Assembly: GCA_035698665.1 (NCBI GenBank)
Contig: DASSBN010000045.1
Coordinates: 1 to 53,240, forward strand
Source of the DNA: DATEOR01 sp035698665
GTDB lineage: Bacteria; Actinomycetota; Thermoleophilia; Gaiellales; Gaiellaceae
DNA: 53,240 nucleotides
Direction of reading: 5' to 3'
In this document: positions 23,071 to 31,491 of the stretch, piece by piece
How the letters are laid out: each line of letters starts with the position of its first letter
Position numbering within the stretch: position 1 is the first letter of the stretch
Notes under the pieces: model-generated
The model's database searches: none
What the model saw: the letters and a program-made list of their open reading frames with translations, nothing else
What the model was told of the DNA's origin: nothing
Position numbers and translations under genes: made by a program

Positions 23071-23664
23071 TTGGTCGGGCAGATATTGGTGGTGGACGAC
23101 GATCCGTGCTGTCGTGCGCTGGTCGCGGATTCGCTGAGCGCGGCCGGCTTCGAGACGCATGAGGTGGAGACAGCCGAAGCGGCGCTCGAGTTCGTCGCCG
23201 AGGAGGCGCCGACCCTCGTCGTCCTCGACGTCAACCTCCCGGCCGTTTCCGGCTACGAGGTCTGCCGCCGGCTCCGCGACCGCTTCGGCCCGAGCCTGCC
23301 GATCGTCTTCCTCTCCGGAGAGCGCACGGAGTCGTTCGACCGCGTCGCAGGGCTGCTGATCGGGGCGGACGACTACGTGGTCAAGCCGTTCGCGCCGGAC
23401 GAGCTCGTGGCCAGAGTCCAGCGGCTTCTAGGGAGAAATCACGCTGCGGCTCCGCCGCGCGGCCTTTCCCGGCTCACCAAGCGGGAGCTCGAGGTCCTCG
23501 GCCTGCTCGCCGAAGGGAAGTCGCAGGGGGACATCGCCGGCTCCCTGGTCATCAGCCAGAAGACCGTCGGCACGCACATCGAGCACATCCTCTCGAAGCT
23601 CGGCGTGAACAGCCGCGCGCAGGCCGTCGCGCTCGCATACCGGGATCGCCTCCTCGAAGCCTGA
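23071..23664 (+). CDS. Response regulator, receiver plus LuxR-type DNA-binding domain
   Basis: 197 residues. N-terminal receiver domain: acidic pocket VVDDDP, phospho-acceptor Asp53 in VVLDVNLP, Thr/Ser position in VFLSGER, and Lys105 in DDYVVKPF. C-terminal GerE/LuxR helix-turn-helix about 130-190 (LTKRELEVLGLLAEGKSQGDIA...KTVGTHIEHILSKLGV). The start is the TTG at 23071, with GGGAGG just upstream as Shine-Dalgarno sequence, so this mRNA has a leader, unlike its neighbours. No histidine kinase is nearby, so it is an orphan regulator set among aro genes. Target genes unknown. Confidence 0.9.
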   Translation: MVGQILVVDDDPCCRALVADSLSAAGFETHEVETAEAALEFVAEEAPTLVVLDVNLPAVSGYEVCRRLRDRFGPSLPIVFLSGERTESFDRVAGLLIGADDYVVKPFAPDELVARVQRLLGRNHAAAPPRGLSRLTKRELEVLGLLAEGKSQGDIAGSLVISQKTVGTHIEHILSKLGVNSRAQAVALAYRDRLLEA

Positions 23665-23668
23665 GCCA

Positions 23669-23674
23669 TAGGCT
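23669..23674 (+). promoter_or_regulatory. -10 box TAGGCT, leaderless aroC
   Basis: TAGGCT ends 6 nt before the GTG start of aroC at 23681. Confidence 0.55.
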
Positions 23675-23680
23675 TGCGGC

Positions 23681-24760
23681 GTGAGCCTCACGCTGACGAC
23701 AGCCGGCGAATCCCACGGTCCCGCGCTCGTGGGCATCGTCACGGGCCTGCCGGCCGGCCTCATGCTCGACCGGGAGGCCATCGAGGGCGACCTTCGTCGC
23801 CGGCAGCAGGGCTACGGCCGCAGCCCCCGCCAGCAGATCGAGACGGACACGATCGAAGTGCTCGCCGGCCTCAGGCACGGCCGCACGCTGGGGACGCCGC
23901 TCGCCTTCCTCGTCGCGAACCGCGACCACCGAAACTGGGAGTGGGGGATGAACCCGTGGCCGCCCGAGGGCGACCCCGCCGGGAAGGGCAAGGAGGCCGT
24001 CACGCTTCCGCGGCCCGGCCACGCCGATCTCGCCGGCGTCATGAAGTACGAGCTCGAGGACGCGCGCGACGCGCTCGAGCGGGCGAGCGCGCGGCACACC
24101 GCAGCCATCGTCGCCGGGGGCGCGATCGCGAAGGCGTTGCTCGGTGAGATCGGGATCGAGGTCACGGGCGCCGTTCTCGGCGACGACCTCGAAGAGCGGA
24201 TCGACGCCGCGCGCGCCGAACGCGACACCGTGGGCGGCGTGGTCGAGGTTCGCGCGAAGGGCGTTCCGCCGGGCCTCGGCTCCTACGCGACGAAGGAGGA
24301 CCGGCTCGACGCGCGGCTCGCCTGGACGCTCATGGGCACGCAGGCGGTCAAGGGCGTCGAGATCGGCGACGGGTTCGCCCTGGCCGGCCTCCGCGGCTCC
24401 GAGGCCCACGACGAGATCCTGCGCGACGAGGGCGGCTACCGGCGCGAGACGAACCGCGCAGGTGGGCTCGAGGCCGGCGTGTCGAACGGGGAGGAGATCG
24501 TCGTGCGCGCCGCGATGAAGCCGCTGCCGACATTGATGAAGCCGCTCCGCTCGGCCGACCTGGAGACCGGCGAGCCGGCCCAGGCGCTGGTGGAGCGCTC
24601 CGATGTGGCGGCGGTCGAGGCGCTCGCGGTCGTCGCCGAGGCGTGCGTCGCCTTCGAGCTCGCGCGCGCTGCCCGGGACAAGTTCGGCGGCGACTCCATC
24701 GGGGACTTCGCCGGCGCGTGGCGGGCCTACGTGGAGCGGATCCCCTGGTCGGCGCGCTAG
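23681..24760 (+). CDS. aroC: Chorismate synthase
   Basis: 359 residues. Makes chorismate from EPSP using reduced FMN. Motifs: TTAGESHGPALVG at the N-terminus, RRRQQGYGRSPRQ near 46, LPRPGHADLAG near 110, and ERASARHTAAIVAGGAIAK near 132. In that last block most enzymes have RASARET, so His replaces the usual Glu. C-terminal blocks EAGVSNGEE and KFGGDSI are normal. GTG start after a TAGGCT box. The 3' end overlaps the likely start of aroK-aroB. EPSP synthase (aroA) is not in the window. Confidence 0.96.
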   Translation: MSLTLTTAGESHGPALVGIVTGLPAGLMLDREAIEGDLRRRQQGYGRSPRQQIETDTIEVLAGLRHGRTLGTPLAFLVANRDHRNWEWGMNPWPPEGDPAGKGKEAVTLPRPGHADLAGVMKYELEDARDALERASARHTAAIVAGGAIAKALLGEIGIEVTGAVLGDDLEERIDAARAERDTVGGVVEVRAKGVPPGLGSYATKEDRLDARLAWTLMGTQAVKGVEIGDGFALAGLRGSEAHDEILRDEGGYRRETNRAGGLEAGVSNGEEIVVRAAMKPLPTLMKPLRSADLETGEPAQALVERSDVAAVEALAVVAEACVAFELARAARDKFGGDSIGDFAGAWRAYVERIPWSAR

Positions 24761-26109
24761 GCAAGCATCTCGCCCTCATCGGCTTCATGGGGGCCGGGAA
24801 GTCGACGATCGGCCGCGAGGTGGCCGAGCGGACGGCGCGTCCGTTCATCGACACGGACGCGGAGATCGAGCGTCTGCACGGGCCGATCCCCGCGCTCTTC
24901 GAGCGCGGCGAGCCGGAGTTCCGGCGGATCGAGGAGCAGGTCGTGGCCGAGGCGCTCGCGGGCCCGCCTGCGGTGATCGCGCTCGGCGGCGGCGCCGTCC
25001 TGTCGGAGAAAACGAGAGAGCGGATGCGCGCTCACGCGTACACGATCCTGATCGACATCGACGTCGAAGACGCCTGGGAACGGGTCCGCGGTTCGAACCG
25101 TCCGCTCGCCCAGGACCCCGAGGCCTTCAGGCGGCTCTACGACGAGCGCCGGCCGATCTACCAGGCGTCTCTGCAGTGGGCGGCGGACGATCCGGATGAC
25201 GTCCTGCTCGGCGCGCTGCATATCTCCGTTCGCGGAGGCTTGCTCGACTTCGGGCGGACAATCGTCGTTGCCGACGAGCGGGTACTTCAGCTCCACTCGC
25301 CTCCGGTCGAGGGGGCCGCCCTCGCCGTGCCCGCAGGTGAGGCGGCCAAGAGGCTCGAGGTCGTCGAAAGGCTCTGGACGGAGATCGAGACAGGACGGGA
25401 GGGAATTGTGCTGGCCTTCGGCGGAGGTTCGACGACCGATGTCGTCGGCTTCGTGGCCGCGACGTATCTCCGCGGGATTGCCTGGATAGCGGTCCCGACG
25501 ACACTGACAGGAATGGTCGACGCGGCCATCGGAGGCAAGACGGGAATCAACACCGAGGAGGGCAAGAACCTCGCAGGCGCGTTCCATTTTCCGCAGTTCG
25601 TCCTGATCGACCCGGCCTACCTCGCCACGCTCCCCGAGGAGGAGCGGCGCGCGGGAATGGCAGAGGTCGTCAAGACGGGACTCCTCGCCGGACAGGAGGT
25701 CTGGATGCTCGACGAGGTCGAGATGATCCGCGCCTGTGCCGCCTACAAGGCCGGGGTCGTCATCTCCGACCCCTATGAGCGCGAAGCGCGCCGCACGGTC
25801 TTGAACCTCGGCCACACGTTCGCGCACGCGCTCGAGACAGGTTCCGGCTACACGGTCACCCACGGGCACGCCGTCGCGCTCGGCCTGCTTGCCGCGCTCC
25901 GGCTGTCCGGGCTCGAGACGACGGTGGTCGAGGAGATCCTGCGGCCCGAGCCGGTCGCCGCCGATCTCGACGCGGCCTGGGCGTCCCTGAAGCGCGACAA
26001 GAAGGGGGAGGGTGTGTTCGTCCTCCTCGAGGCGCCGGGAAAGCCGCTCGTGACCACGGTTTCCGACGACGACGCGCGCGCTGCGCTCGCCTCGCTGATC
26101 CGGAAGTAG
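24718..26109 (+). CDS. aroKB: Bifunctional shikimate kinase / 3-dehydroquinate synthase
   Basis: About 463 residues joining two shikimate-pathway enzymes. AroK part (about 15-175): P-loop GFMGAGKS, DTDAEIE, FRRIEEQ, LGGGAVL, RPLAQ. AroB part (about 180-463): PAGEAAKRLEVVERLW, FGGGSTTDVVGFVAATYLRG, PTTLTGMVDAAIGGKTGIN, GMAEVVKTG, LNLGHTFAHALE, THGHAVALGL. The AroB half is compact, about 285 residues against the usual 350-360. No ATG lies before the P-loop. I chose GTG 24718, which overlaps aroC by 43 bases; GTG 24643 or a CTG at 24745 are alternatives. The TAG stop forms the start of the aroQ -10 box. Confidence 0.9.
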   Translation: MAGLRGADPLVGALGKHLALIGFMGAGKSTIGREVAERTARPFIDTDAEIERLHGPIPALFERGEPEFRRIEEQVVAEALAGPPAVIALGGGAVLSEKTRERMRAHAYTILIDIDVEDAWERVRGSNRPLAQDPEAFRRLYDERRPIYQASLQWAADDPDDVLLGALHISVRGGLLDFGRTIVVADERVLQLHSPPVEGAALAVPAGEAAKRLEVVERLWTEIETGREGIVLAFGGGSTTDVVGFVAATYLRGIAWIAVPTTLTGMVDAAIGGKTGINTEEGKNLAGAFHFPQFVLIDPAYLATLPEEERRAGMAEVVKTGLLAGQEVWMLDEVEMIRACAAYKAGVVISDPYEREARRTVLNLGHTFAHALETGSGYTVTHGHAVALGLLAALRLSGLETTVVEEILRPEPVAADLDAAWASLKRDKKGEGVFVLLEAPGKPLVTTVSDDDARAALASLIRK

Positions 26110-26112
26110 ACT
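26107..26112 (+). promoter_or_regulatory. -10 box TAGACT made from aroKB stop codon, leaderless aroQ
   Basis: TAGACT ends 7 nt before the aroQ ATG (26120); its first three bases are the aroKB stop. Confidence 0.55.
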
Positions 26113-26119
26113 CGCCCGG

Positions 26120-26560
26120 ATGCAGGTCCTCGTCCTGAACGGAGCCAATCTGAACGCGCTCGCCGAGCGGGACCCAGAGCTCTACGGCGGCATGTCCTAT
26201 CCGGAGCTCGAGACGCGGATCTACGAGTGGGCGAGGGAGCTCGGGTGCACGGTCCGCTGCGTCCAGACGAACTCCGAGGGCGAGTTCATCGACATGTGCC
26301 ACGAGGCGCGGCGCTGGGCGGACGGCGTCATCGTGAACCCCGGCGCGTGGACGCACTACAGCTACGCGATCCGCGACGCGCTCGAGCTCTTCGGCGTCTC
26401 GGTCGTCGAGGTGCATCTCTCCGACGTAACGACACGGGAGGAGTGGCGCCGCGTCTCGGTGATCGAGGACGTCGTCGATCACCGCGTGATCGGCAAGGGT
26501 CCCGGCGGGTATCAGGAAGCCCTCGTCTTTCTCGCGCACAAGGGAAAGGTCAAGTCTTGA
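26120..26560 (+). CDS. aroQ: 3-dehydroquinate dehydratase, type II
   Basis: 146 residues, the size of the dodecameric type II enzyme, which removes water from 3-dehydroquinate. Motifs: LNGANLNALAERDPELYGG with the catalytic Arg/Tyr loop, TNSEGEFID, VNPGAWTHYSYAIRDAL with the anion-binding Asn, and EVHLSDVTTREEWRR with the catalytic His. Two departures from consensus (LNGPNLN to LNGANLN, LSN to LSD) look tolerable. ATG 7 nt after a TAGACT box. The stop overlaps the TTG of pepP. Confidence 0.94.
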   Translation: MQVLVLNGANLNALAERDPELYGGMSYPELETRIYEWARELGCTVRCVQTNSEGEFIDMCHEARRWADGVIVNPGAWTHYSYAIRDALELFGVSVVEVHLSDVTTREEWRRVSVIEDVVDHRVIGKGPGGYQEALVFLAHKGKVKS

Positions 26561-27612
26561 ACGGCCGTGTCGAGCGCCTCCGCGCCGAGATGGGACGGCT
26601 CGAGGTCGCATCGTTCCTCGTCTCCAACCCGGTCAACGTCCGCTACCTGACGGGGTTCGAGAGCTCGAACGCATTCGTGCTCGTGCAGGAAAGCGACGTT
26701 GCGGTCCTGACGGACGGGCGCTACGCGGAGGCGGCGCGCGCCGTCGAAGGGGTCGACGTCCAGGTCGTCGAGCGCGACTTCCTGCCCGGGCTCGCCAAGC
26801 GGCTCGGCGAGCTGGCCAACGGGCCTGTCGGCTTCGAGTCCGACCACTTGACGGTCTCCCGGCACGCGGATCTCGTCTCCGCCGGCGTCGATCTCGTTCC
26901 CATGGCCGCCGTGCCGCTCACGCTGCGGGCCGTCAAGGAACCCGCAGAGCTCGACGCGATTCGGAAGGCCGCGCAGGTCGTCGACCGCGTTCTTACCCGC
27001 TTCGCCGAGGAGCACTTCGTCGACATGACCGAGGCCGACGTTGCCTGGTGGATCGTGGACGCGATTCACGCTGAAGGCGCGGACGACGTTTCCTTCCCTC
27101 CCATCGTCGGCTCGGGCCCGAACGCGGCGCTGCCGCACCACCACCCGGGCGACCGCCAACTGGGCGCCGGCGAGACGGTCGTCGTCGATCTGGGCGCGAA
27201 GGTGGACGGGTACTGCTCCGACTGCACGAGGACGTTCGCAACGGGCGAGCTTCCCGACGAGCTCCGCAGCGCGTACGACGTGTGCCGGCGCGCGCAACAG
27301 GCGGCGCTGGACGAGGTCAAGGCCGGCGCCGACACGCAGGCGCTCGACACGATCGCCCGTATGGAGATCGAGGCGGCCGGCCACGAGGTCCTCCACGGGC
27401 TGGGTCACGGTGTCGGCCTCGACGTGCACGAGCTCCCCGTTCTCCGCCAGACAGCGGCCGGCCCGCTCACGGCGGGGAACGTCGTCACGATCGAGCCGGG
27501 GGTCTATCTCGCGGGCAGCGGAGGGGTTCGCATCGAGGATCTCGTGGTCGTGACCGAGGACGGCGCCGATGTCTTGAGCACCTTCACCAAGGATCTGGTG
27601 ACGCTGAACTAA
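26557..27612 (+). CDS. pepP: Xaa-Pro aminopeptidase family protein (M24B)
   Basis: 351 residues. Creatinase-like N-terminal domain (1-125, LVSNPVNVRYLTGFESSNAF) and M24 pita-bread catalytic domain. Metal ligands are visible in VVVDLGAKVDGYCSDCTRTF (two Asp), GLGHGVGLDVHE (His), TIEPGVYL (Glu) and GGVRIEDLVVV (Glu). Cleaves residues in front of proline, or another imidodipeptidase specificity. Gene order aroQ-pepP-efp is shared by mycobacteria and Firmicutes. TTG start overlapping the aroQ stop as TTGA; the TAA stop begins the -10 box of efp. Confidence 0.92.
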   Translation: MNGRVERLRAEMGRLEVASFLVSNPVNVRYLTGFESSNAFVLVQESDVAVLTDGRYAEAARAVEGVDVQVVERDFLPGLAKRLGELANGPVGFESDHLTVSRHADLVSAGVDLVPMAAVPLTLRAVKEPAELDAIRKAAQVVDRVLTRFAEEHFVDMTEADVAWWIVDAIHAEGADDVSFPPIVGSGPNAALPHHHPGDRQLGAGETVVVDLGAKVDGYCSDCTRTFATGELPDELRSAYDVCRRAQQAALDEVKAGADTQALDTIARMEIEAAGHEVLHGLGHGVGLDVHELPVLRQTAAGPLTAGNVVTIEPGVYLAGSGGVRIEDLVVVTEDGADVLSTFTKDLVTLN

Positions 27613-27615
27613 ACT
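27610..27615 (+). promoter_or_regulatory. -10 box TAAACT made from pepP stop codon, leaderless efp
   Basis: TAAACT ends 9 nt before the TTG at 27625; its TAA is the pepP stop. Confidence 0.5.
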
Positions 27616-27624
27616 GGCTCGGCT

Positions 27625-28191
27625 TTGGCAGAAACAGTCTCGACCAACCAGTTCAAGAACGGCATGCACGTCGAGCTCGACGGCCAGGTGTGGAGGATCG
27701 TCGAGTTCCAGCACGTCAAGCCCGGAAAGGGCGGCGCGTTCGTGCGCACGAAGCTGAAGAGCCTCGACTCCGGCTCGGTCGTCGACCGCACGTTCCGCGC
27801 GGGCGAGAAGATGCCGCGCATCCGCACCGAGACGAAGAGCGTCCAGTACCTCTACGACGCCGGGGACGAGGTCGTGTTCATGGACACGGGCAACTACGAG
27901 CAGATCGCGCTGCCGCACGCCGAGCTCGAGGACCAGCTGCCCTTCATGCAGCCCTCGAGCGAAGTCATGCTCCTCCTCGTGAACGGCCGTCCATCGGCGG
28001 TCGACCTGCCCGCCTCCGTCGAGCTCTCCGTTGTAGACACCGAGCCCGGTGTGAAGGGAGACACGGTCTCCAACGTGACGAAGCCCGCGACCCTCGAGAC
28101 CGGCGCGGTCGTCCAGGTGCCGCTCTTCGTGAACGTCGGCGACCGCATCAAGGTCGATACGCGCGAGGCCCGCTACATCTCACGGGCGTAG
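27625..28191 (+). CDS. efp: Elongation factor P
   Basis: 188 residues, three beta-barrel domains. Rescues ribosomes stalled on polyproline stretches; this window encodes at least one Pro-rich target type (13269-14060). The tip loop reads VKPGKGGAF, with Lys35 at the position that some bacteria modify. The second and third domains are standard (LPHAELEDQLPFMQ, VDTEPGVKGDTVSNVTKPATLETG, VPLFVNVGDRIKVDTR). TTG start 9 nt after TAAACT. The next gene, the accB fusion, starts 2 bases after the stop, so they are co-transcribed. Confidence 0.96.
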   Translation: MAETVSTNQFKNGMHVELDGQVWRIVEFQHVKPGKGGAFVRTKLKSLDSGSVVDRTFRAGEKMPRIRTETKSVQYLYDAGDEVVFMDTGNYEQIALPHAELEDQLPFMQPSSEVMLLLVNGRPSAVDLPASVELSVVDTEPGVKGDTVSNVTKPATLETGAVVQVPLFVNVGDRIKVDTREARYISRA

Positions 28192-28193
28192 GC

Positions 28194-30008
28194 GTGCCCG
28201 CTCTCGTCGACACCAGCATCCGGCTCCTCTCGCAGGAGCCCCTCGCAAAGCAGATGCAGTCCTCGCGGGTGCTCGAGCTCGCCGAGATCCTGGACAACGC
28301 CGGCTTCGCCTACCTCGAGGTGTCGGGCGGAGGGTGCTTCGACTCGGCTGTCAGCCGGGGCGTGGAGAGCCCGTGGGAACGGATCCGCGGCATCCGCGCG
28401 CGCTGCAAGACGCCGCTCGGGATGGCCTTGCGCGGCCGGCTGCTCGTCGGCTCTCGGCCCCTGTCGCGCGACCTCGTCTCGCGGTTCGTGGCAAGCGCCG
28501 CCGAAAGCGGCATCGACATCTTCCGCATCCACGACCCGTTGAACGACCTGGCCAACCTGCAGGAGGCCGCGGAGGCGATTCGCGCGGCCGGCAAGGAGCT
28601 CACGGTGGGCCTGGTACACAGTCCCGGCCTCAGCGGCGAGACGGATGTCCTCCTCGAGCGCGCGAACCGCCTCGGCGAGCTCGGGGCCTCGCGTGTCCTC
28701 ATCCACGACCCGTCGGGGTCGCTCGATCCGGCGCAGTCACGGGAGCTCGTCGAGCGCCTCGGAGAGGCGAGTAGCCTGCCGGTCGGCCTGCACTGCCAGG
28801 GGGCCGGGGGAGCCGCGTTGGCGTCCTCGCTCGAGGCGGCTCGCGCAGGCGCGGCCGTGATCGCGTGTGCCCTCTATCCGGTTGCGCTCTCGCTCCACCG
28901 GGTCTCGGCGGAATCCCTCACGAAGTCGCTTGCCGGTCTGGGCGTCGACTCCGGCGTCGACCTGGAGATCCTCTGGCGCGGATCCGAGCTCGTCGACGAC
29001 GCGCTCGGGGACGTTCCGGTGCCTCCGCTCTCACCGCGCGTCGCGGTGCGAGCGGCCGAGCACAGCCTGCCGGCCGGCCTCGTCGCGGAGCTCGACACGA
29101 ATCTGCGCGGCCACGGCTTCTCGGACCGCCTCGACGAGGTGCTCGACGAGCTCACCGAGCTGCGCAGGGAATGCGGCTGGCCGCCGCTCGCATCGCCGAT
29201 CGGGCAGATCCTCGGGTCGCAGGCCGTGCTGCACGTGCTCTCGGCGCAGAGGTGGCAGATCGTCGTCGACGAGCTCCGCGACCTCATCGAGGGCCGCTTC
29301 GGCTCTCCGCCGGCCGAGATCGACCCGGTCGTCCGCCGGGCGGTGCAGCTGATCGGCGACGGGGCTCACCGCGACGACAAGCCGGTCGAGCTCGACGATG
29401 TGCGCGATGCGGCCGAGGGGCTCGCGTCGAGCGACGAGGAGCTCATGCTGCTCGCGCTTTTCGGCGAGGAGGCCGAGCCCCTTCTGCGTTCGATCCGAAG
29501 CCGAGGTGAAGAGGCGCAGACCCTCGCCCGAGCCGGGCTCGAGCAGGGCGAGGCGGAGCGGATCCGAGAGCTCATCCGCATCGTCCAGGAGTCCGGAATC
29601 GGCGAGGTGACGATCGAGGAGGGCGAGACGCGCGTGACCGTACGGCGCAGCGACGAGACGGCCGCGGTGCCCGTTGGTATCGCTGGCCCGGTGTCAGCCG
29701 CGCCGGGCGAGACGGAGGCCCCGCTCGTCCCGCCCGCCGACGGCACGATCAGGATCGAGGCGCCGATGGTCGGGACGTTCTACCGCGCGCCGGAGCCGGG
29801 CGCCGACCCGTTCGTGGAGGAGGGCGATCCGGTTGCGCCCGGGCAGACGCTCTGCATCCTCGAGGCGATGAAGCTCATGAACGAGGTGAAGGCGGACGTC
29901 GAGGCGGTCGTGCGCAAGGTGTGCGTCGAGAACGCCCAAGCGGTCGAGTACGGGCAGCTTCTCTTCGAGCTCGAGCCCCTGAACGGCCGGCCGCTCGACG
30001 CCCTCTAG
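28194..30008 (+). CDS. AccB-type biotin carboxyl carrier protein fused to degenerate carboxyltransferase-like domain
   Basis: 604 residues. Residues 456-604 are a complete acetyl-CoA carboxylase BCCP: RIRELIRIVQESGIGEV start, FYRAPEPGADPF thumb, and the biotinylated Lys560 in LEAMKLMNE. Residues 1-440 match the PYC/OADA carboxyltransferase barrel (GIDIFRIHDPLND, AAGKELTVGLVHSPG, GELGASRVLIHDPSGSLDPAQ). Its metal site appears lost: the usual RD of LRDxHQS reads RL (residues 10-11), the carbamylated Lys of IKDMAG is His171, and the HTHD ligands read HCQG (200-203). GTG start 2 bases after efp; accC follows. It probably serves acetyl-CoA carboxylase, with the barrel structural or regulatory. Confidence 0.85.
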   Translation: MPALVDTSIRLLSQEPLAKQMQSSRVLELAEILDNAGFAYLEVSGGGCFDSAVSRGVESPWERIRGIRARCKTPLGMALRGRLLVGSRPLSRDLVSRFVASAAESGIDIFRIHDPLNDLANLQEAAEAIRAAGKELTVGLVHSPGLSGETDVLLERANRLGELGASRVLIHDPSGSLDPAQSRELVERLGEASSLPVGLHCQGAGGAALASSLEAARAGAAVIACALYPVALSLHRVSAESLTKSLAGLGVDSGVDLEILWRGSELVDDALGDVPVPPLSPRVAVRAAEHSLPAGLVAELDTNLRGHGFSDRLDEVLDELTELRRECGWPPLASPIGQILGSQAVLHVLSAQRWQIVVDELRDLIEGRFGSPPAEIDPVVRRAVQLIGDGAHRDDKPVELDDVRDAAEGLASSDEELMLLALFGEEAEPLLRSIRSRGEEAQTLARAGLEQGEAERIRELIRIVQESGIGEVTIEEGETRVTVRRSDETAAVPVGIAGPVSAAPGETEAPLVPPADGTIRIEAPMVGTFYRAPEPGADPFVEEGDPVAPGQTLCILEAMKLMNEVKADVEAVVRKVCVENAQAVEYGQLLFELEPLNGRPLDAL

Positions 30009-30126
30009 TGTCCTCTCGGGGCGAGGAAATCCCGGGGCCGCCGCGGGCCTCCCTCCACTTTCAGCCTATCGAGGCAAAGCGCGGGCGTGGCGCGCGGAAC
30101 GTGACGATTTCGACGCGAGAGAGACG

Positions 30127-31491
30127 ATGTTCGGACGCGTGCTGATCGCCAACCGCGGCGAGGTGGCCGTCCGCATCATCCGCGCCTGCCGCGAGCTCGG
30201 CGCCGAAGCCGTCGCCGTCTACTCGACGGCCGACCGCGAGAGCCTTCACGTCCGCCTCGCCGACCGCGCCGTTCACATCGGCCCCCCGCTTCCGGCAGAC
30301 AGCTACCTCCGGATTCCGTCCCTCGTCGCGGCGGCGACGACGACCGAGTGCGATGCAGTGCACCCCGGCTGGGGATTTCTGGCCGAGAACGCCGCCTTTG
30401 CGCTCGCGTGCGAGGACAACGACCTCGTCTTCATCGGCCCGCGTGCCGAGACGATCGAGACGATGGGCGACAAGATCGCTGCGAAGGAAGCCATGGCCGA
30501 AGCGGGCGTCCCGCTCGTGCCCGGGTCCGAGGGCGCCGTCGACCTCGACCAGGCGCGCGAGGTCGCCGCGGAAGTGGGCTTCCCGGTTCTTCTCAAAGCC
30601 TCGGCGGGCGGAGGCGGGCGCGGCATGCGCCTCGTCGAGTCCGCCGACGAGCTCGACGCCGCCTACCGGACGGCCTCCTCGGAGGCGCAGTCCGCGTTCG
30701 GCGACGGCTCGCTCTACGTGGAGAAGGCCGTCGTGGGCGCGCGCCACGTCGAGATCCAGGTCCTCGGAGACGGAGAAGGCGCGGTGCTGACGCTCGGCGA
30801 GCGCGACTGCTCGATCCAGCGCCGCCATCAGAAGCTCGTGGAGGAATCTCCGTCGCCGGCCGTCACGCCCGAGATCCGGGCGGAGATGGAGGGTGCCGCG
30901 CAGCGGGCCTGCGAGGTGCTCCGCTACCGGGGCGCCGGAACGATGGAGTTCCTCCTCGACGCGGACGGGCGCTTCTACTTCATCGAGATGAACACGCGCC
31001 TGCAGGTCGAGCACCCGGTCACGGAGCTCGTCACCGGGATAGACCTCGCGCACGCCCAGCTGCGAGTGGCCGCCGGCGAAGGGCTGCCGCACGAAGGACG
31101 GGCGGAGCTCCGCGGCCATGCGATCGAGTTCCGCATCAACGCCGAGGATCCGGCCGAGGACTTCCGCCCGGCACCGGGCCTCGTCTCGCGCTTCCGCGCG
31201 CCGCTCGGCCCCGGAGTGCGGGTCGATACGCACGTCGAGGAGGGCTATGCCATCCCGCCGTTCTACGACTCCCTCATCGCGAAGGTGATCGTCTGGGGCG
31301 AGAACCGCGAGGTGGCGCTTTCCCGCGGCCGGCGCGCGCTCTCGGAGCTCGACCTCGTCGGGGTTCCGACGACGCGTGACCTGGCCCTCGACATCGTGTC
31401 GAGCGAGGAGTTCGCGAGCGGCGACTACACGACGTCCTTTCTCGCCGATGCGGCTCCGTCGCTCGAGTCGCTGCGCGGAGGAGCGGCATGA
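30127..31491 (+). CDS. accC: Acetyl-CoA carboxylase biotin carboxylase subunit
   Basis: 454 residues, usual length. ATP-grasp enzyme that carboxylates biotin on BCCP with bicarbonate. N-terminal LIANRGEVAVRIIRACRELG, HPGWGFLAEN near 78, the glycine-rich loop KASAGGGGRGMR near 158, GERDCSIQRRHQKLVEESP near 225, and EMNTRLQVEHPVTE near 288. It lies 118 bases after the BCCP fusion gene; that gap is GC-rich with no clear promoter or terminator, and a weak GAGAGAG precedes the ATG. The ATGA overlap with nusB follows. The carboxyltransferase subunits are not in the window. Confidence 0.96.
   Translation: MFGRVLIANRGEVAVRIIRACRELGAEAVAVYSTADRESLHVRLADRAVHIGPPLPADSYLRIPSLVAAATTTECDAVHPGWGFLAENAAFALACEDNDLVFIGPRAETIETMGDKIAAKEAMAEAGVPLVPGSEGAVDLDQAREVAAEVGFPVLLKASAGGGGRGMRLVESADELDAAYRTASSEAQSAFGDGSLYVEKAVVGARHVEIQVLGDGEGAVLTLGERDCSIQRRHQKLVEESPSPAVTPEIRAEMEGAAQRACEVLRYRGAGTMEFLLDADGRFYFIEMNTRLQVEHPVTELVTGIDLAHAQLRVAAGEGLPHEGRAELRGHAIEFRINAEDPAEDFRPAPGLVSRFRAPLGPGVRVDTHVEEGYAIPPFYDSLIAKVIVWGENREVALSRGRRALSELDLVGVPTTRDLALDIVSSEEFASGDYTTSFLADAAPSLESLRGGAA

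Noticed and set aside
25085..25105. GGTTCGAACC string resembling a tRNA T-arm
   Set aside because: It lies inside the AroK reading frame with no acceptor or anticodon stem around it.
28194..29560. Functional pyruvate carboxylase or oxaloacetate decarboxylase alpha subunit
   Set aside because: Metal-binding Asp, Lys and His are replaced, and the biotin domain is AccB-type in the accB locus.
30009..30126. Possible promoter or regulatory RNA between the BCCP fusion gene and accC
   Set aside because: GC-rich with no TANNNT box at the right distance, no strong hairpin with T-run and only a weak Shine-Dalgarno sequence. Nothing supportable.
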